From Pseudomonas brassicacearum (GTDB lineage Bacteria; Pseudomonadota; Gammaproteobacteria; Pseudomonadales; Pseudomonadaceae), in assembly GCF_003732225.1 (NCBI RefSeq), contig NZ_MOBJ01000009.1:248001-312000 (forward strand): DNA of 64,000 bases, read 5' to 3'. The notes beneath the pieces are model-generated. The model saw only the letters and a list, made by a program, of their open reading frames with translations, was not told the origin of the DNA and did no database searches. Shown piece after piece: positions 62,475 to 64,000 of this stretch (positions are counted from its first letter, which is position 1; every line of letters starts with the position of its first letter). Both the position numbers and the translations under genes were made by a program.

Positions 62475-63238
62475 AGTGTTCGAACCTTTTGTTACTTGGC
62501 TTGTTATTGATCGGTTCGGGCGTGGGCCAGGCGGCCGTTACCGTCAGCGGTGATGTCCGCAGCTCCGGCCAGTTTGAAGTCAAACCCGGTGCCCGTTTGC
62601 TGGACGTCATTAGCGCATCTCAACCCAACGCCGAAAGCTACTGGCTGGGCGCGGCATGGCTGCACCGCTCGTTGGTGGACAAGCAGACCCGGTTGAAGGC
62701 CGGGGTATTGTTCGATCTGAAACTGCTGCAGCGGGTTGCCTTGCTCGATGAGAGGAGCACGCGAGCGACCTTGAGCGCGCGCCTGTATGAGCAGATCGAA
62801 CGGTTGCCGGTCACCGGGCGCGAGGTCGCGGTACTCGATCCGATCGCCCTGGAGGTGGGGTTCGCCCGTAACGCTCTGCTGGATGATGGCGACCAGCTGA
62901 TTTATCCCGCGCGGCCGTCCACCGTGGAAGTCTGGGGGGCAGTCGCGCAGCCCTGTCATGTGCCTTACAGCGCCATGCAGGAAGCCCGCGACTATGTCCG
63001 GCACTGCGCCATCCTCAGCGATGCCGAGAGCGATTATCTGTGGCTGATCCAGCCCGATGGTCAGGTGCGGCGCATCGGCGCGGCGGGGTGGAATCGTGAG
63101 GAGGGCGTCGTGCTGGCCCCCGGCAGCAGGATCCTGGTGCCGATCAAGAACGACAATCCCGATTCGCCGACCCCTGAGCTCAATCAACAACTGGCCGAGT
63201 TTCTCGCCACTCAACCCCTGGCTGAGGTGGCCCCTTGA
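62471..63238 (+). CDS. GfcC/YjbG-family capsule biosynthesis protein
   Basis: This 255-residue periplasmic protein starts with GTG 62471. The signal is LLLLGLLLIGSGVGQAA. It contains DVISASQPNAESYWLGAAWLHRSLVDKQTRLKAGVLFDL and VEVWGAVAQPCHVPYSAMQEARDYVRHCAILSDAESDYLWLIQPDGQV, the GfcC pattern with two ubiquitin-like beta-grasp domains. It overlaps the YjbH-like gene by four bases. Confidence 0.88.
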   Translation: MKCSNLLLLGLLLIGSGVGQAAVTVSGDVRSSGQFEVKPGARLLDVISASQPNAESYWLGAAWLHRSLVDKQTRLKAGVLFDLKLLQRVALLDERSTRATLSARLYEQIERLPVTGREVAVLDPIALEVGFARNALLDDGDQLIYPARPSTVEVWGAVAQPCHVPYSAMQEARDYVRHCAILSDAESDYLWLIQPDGQVRRIGAAGWNREEGVVLAPGSRILVPIKNDNPDSPTPELNQQLAEFLATQPLAEVAP

Positions 63239-64000
63239 AGTTACGTTTTGCTGCTGTATTGCTCTTGCCCTGCGGATTGGTTCATGGCGAACCGCGTTAC
63301 ACCCAGAACGATTTCGGTGGTGTCGGTCTGTTACAGACACCCACCGCGCGCATGGCCCCCGCCGGGGAGTTGAGTGCCACTGCCAGTCGTACCGACCCTT
63401 ACTCGCGCTATAGCTTTTCCCTGCAACCGTTCGATTGGCTGGAAAGTTCGTTTCGCTACACCGCGATCACCAACCGCAAGTACGGCCCTGAGGCGTTTAG
63501 TGGCAATCAGAGCTTCAAAGACAAGGCCATCGACGTCAAGGCACGGCTTTGGGAAGAAAGTCACTGGGCACCGCAGATCGCAATCGGGGCCCGGGATATC
63601 GGTGGTACCGGGTTGTTTTCCAGCGAGTATTTCGTCGCCAACAAGCGTTATGACAATCTGGACTTCAGCCTCGGCATTGCCTGGGGCAATCTGGGTAATC
63701 GGGGGGATTTCAGCAACCCGCTGGCGGTGCTTGGCAGCAAGTTCAATGATCGGCCGCAGAGCGATGCAGCCGTCGCCAGGGCAGGTGGGGTGAACTCCAA
63801 TGCTTATTTCAAGGGACGCCCATCGTTGTTTGGCGGGATTGCCTATCAAACACCGTGGGAACCGCTGAGCCTGAAAGTCGAGTATGAGGGCAACGACTAC
63901 CGGAACGAGCCATTGAACAACCCGATCAAGCAAGATCTGCCGATCAATATCGGCGTGGTCTACAAGCTCGCCGATAGCGTCGATCTGAGTGCCGGTTGGG
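63235..64000 (+). CDS. GfcD/YjbH-family outer-membrane protein (3' end outside window)
   Basis: A TTG at 63235, overlapping the stop of the GfcC-like gene, opens a frame that stays open to the window end (255 codons seen). The signal region LKLRFAAVLLLPCGLVHG is followed by NDFGGVGLLQTPTARMAPAGELSATASRTDPYSRYSFSLQPFDWLESSFRYT, the hallmark of YjbH/GfcD proteins. IGARDIGGTGLFSSEYFVANKR and alternating beta-strands follow. These are large (about 700-residue) lipoprotein-type barrels for polymer export. The chosen start is the only one that places the signal correctly. Confidence 0.88.
   Translation, partial: MKLRFAAVLLLPCGLVHGEPRYTQNDFGGVGLLQTPTARMAPAGELSATASRTDPYSRYSFSLQPFDWLESSFRYTAITNRKYGPEAFSGNQSFKDKAIDVKARLWEESHWAPQIAIGARDIGGTGLFSSEYFVANKRYDNLDFSLGIAWGNLGNRGDFSNPLAVLGSKFNDRPQSDAAVARAGGVNSNAYFKGRPSLFGGIAYQTPWEPLSLKVEYEGNDYRNEPLNNPIKQDLPINIGVVYKLADSVDLSAGW

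Noticed and set aside
1..64000. CRISPR array, complete insertion sequence, rRNA genes or prophage structural genes
   Set aside because: No regularly spaced identical repeats, transposase genes, rRNA or phage structural genes were seen; the repeats present are REPINs, one AGCTTCAAGC-type element and one terminator pair.

Overview
The window looks like the chromosome of a Pseudomonas of the fluorescens type. The base composition, the REP/REPIN repeats with the GCGAGC...GCTCGC core, the DUF2388 gene, the GcvA-like LysR regulators and the fused Dpp-type ATPase all fit. This assignment rests on sequence style and remembered families; no search was run.

Layout. (1) 0-2 kb: accessory DNA. It holds the C-terminus of a DUF3320-type helicase, an unrecognised 334-residue protein, a truncated phage-type integrase and a tRNA-3'-end-like fragment. 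(2) 2-17 kb: a segment bracketed by an exact 40-bp direct repeat that is also a terminator hairpin. It carries amino-acid-type ABC uptake genes without an ATPase, a flavin monooxygenase, a TetR regulator, a FadL-type channel, an SDR, an RND efflux system (outer-membrane factor, adaptor, pump), a FabF-like ketosynthase and a QorB-like reductase. Four copies of one palindrome, TGTGAC-N14-GTCACA, lie before tetR, fadL, the outer-membrane factor and the adaptor, which suggests one local TetR regulon.

(3) 17.3-35.5 kb: a catabolic locus for an unidentified oxygenated compound or sugar acid. It contains a Fae homologue, an aldo/keto reductase, two aldehyde dehydrogenases, two LysR regulators, a porin, a complete dipeptide/oligopeptide-type ABC importer, an MFS transporter, an enolase-superfamily dehydratase and a GMC oxidoreductase. 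Four REPINs separate its units.

(4) 35.7-42.5 kb: the most interesting part. A divergent Lrp regulator faces an eight-gene operon: Dabb, DUF2000, PaaK-like adenylating enzyme, class IV aminotransferase, a protein resembling the prephenate decarboxylase BacA of bacilysin biosynthesis, an AhpD-like protein, an ornithine-cyclodeaminase/mu-crystallin-type enzyme and a LysE exporter. I infer a small secreted amino-acid-like metabolite made from prephenate; I know of no described pathway with this gene set.

(5) 42.5-44.9 kb: a DUF2388 protein, a beta-propeller protein and a GC-rich winged-helix regulator.

(6) 45-64 kb: an exopolysaccharide locus. It has RfaH coupled to a phosphomannomutase relic, Wzb, Wzc, an exact ops element, Wzx, a nitroreductase-like protein, a pyruvyltransferase-like protein, Wzy, two glycosyltransferases, rfbBACD for dTDP-L-rhamnose, and a Gfc/Yjb-type export module (GfcA-like, Wza, GfcB/YjbF, GfcC/YjbG, GfcD/YjbH) that runs off the right edge. 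No initiating sugar-phosphate transferase is seen in the window.
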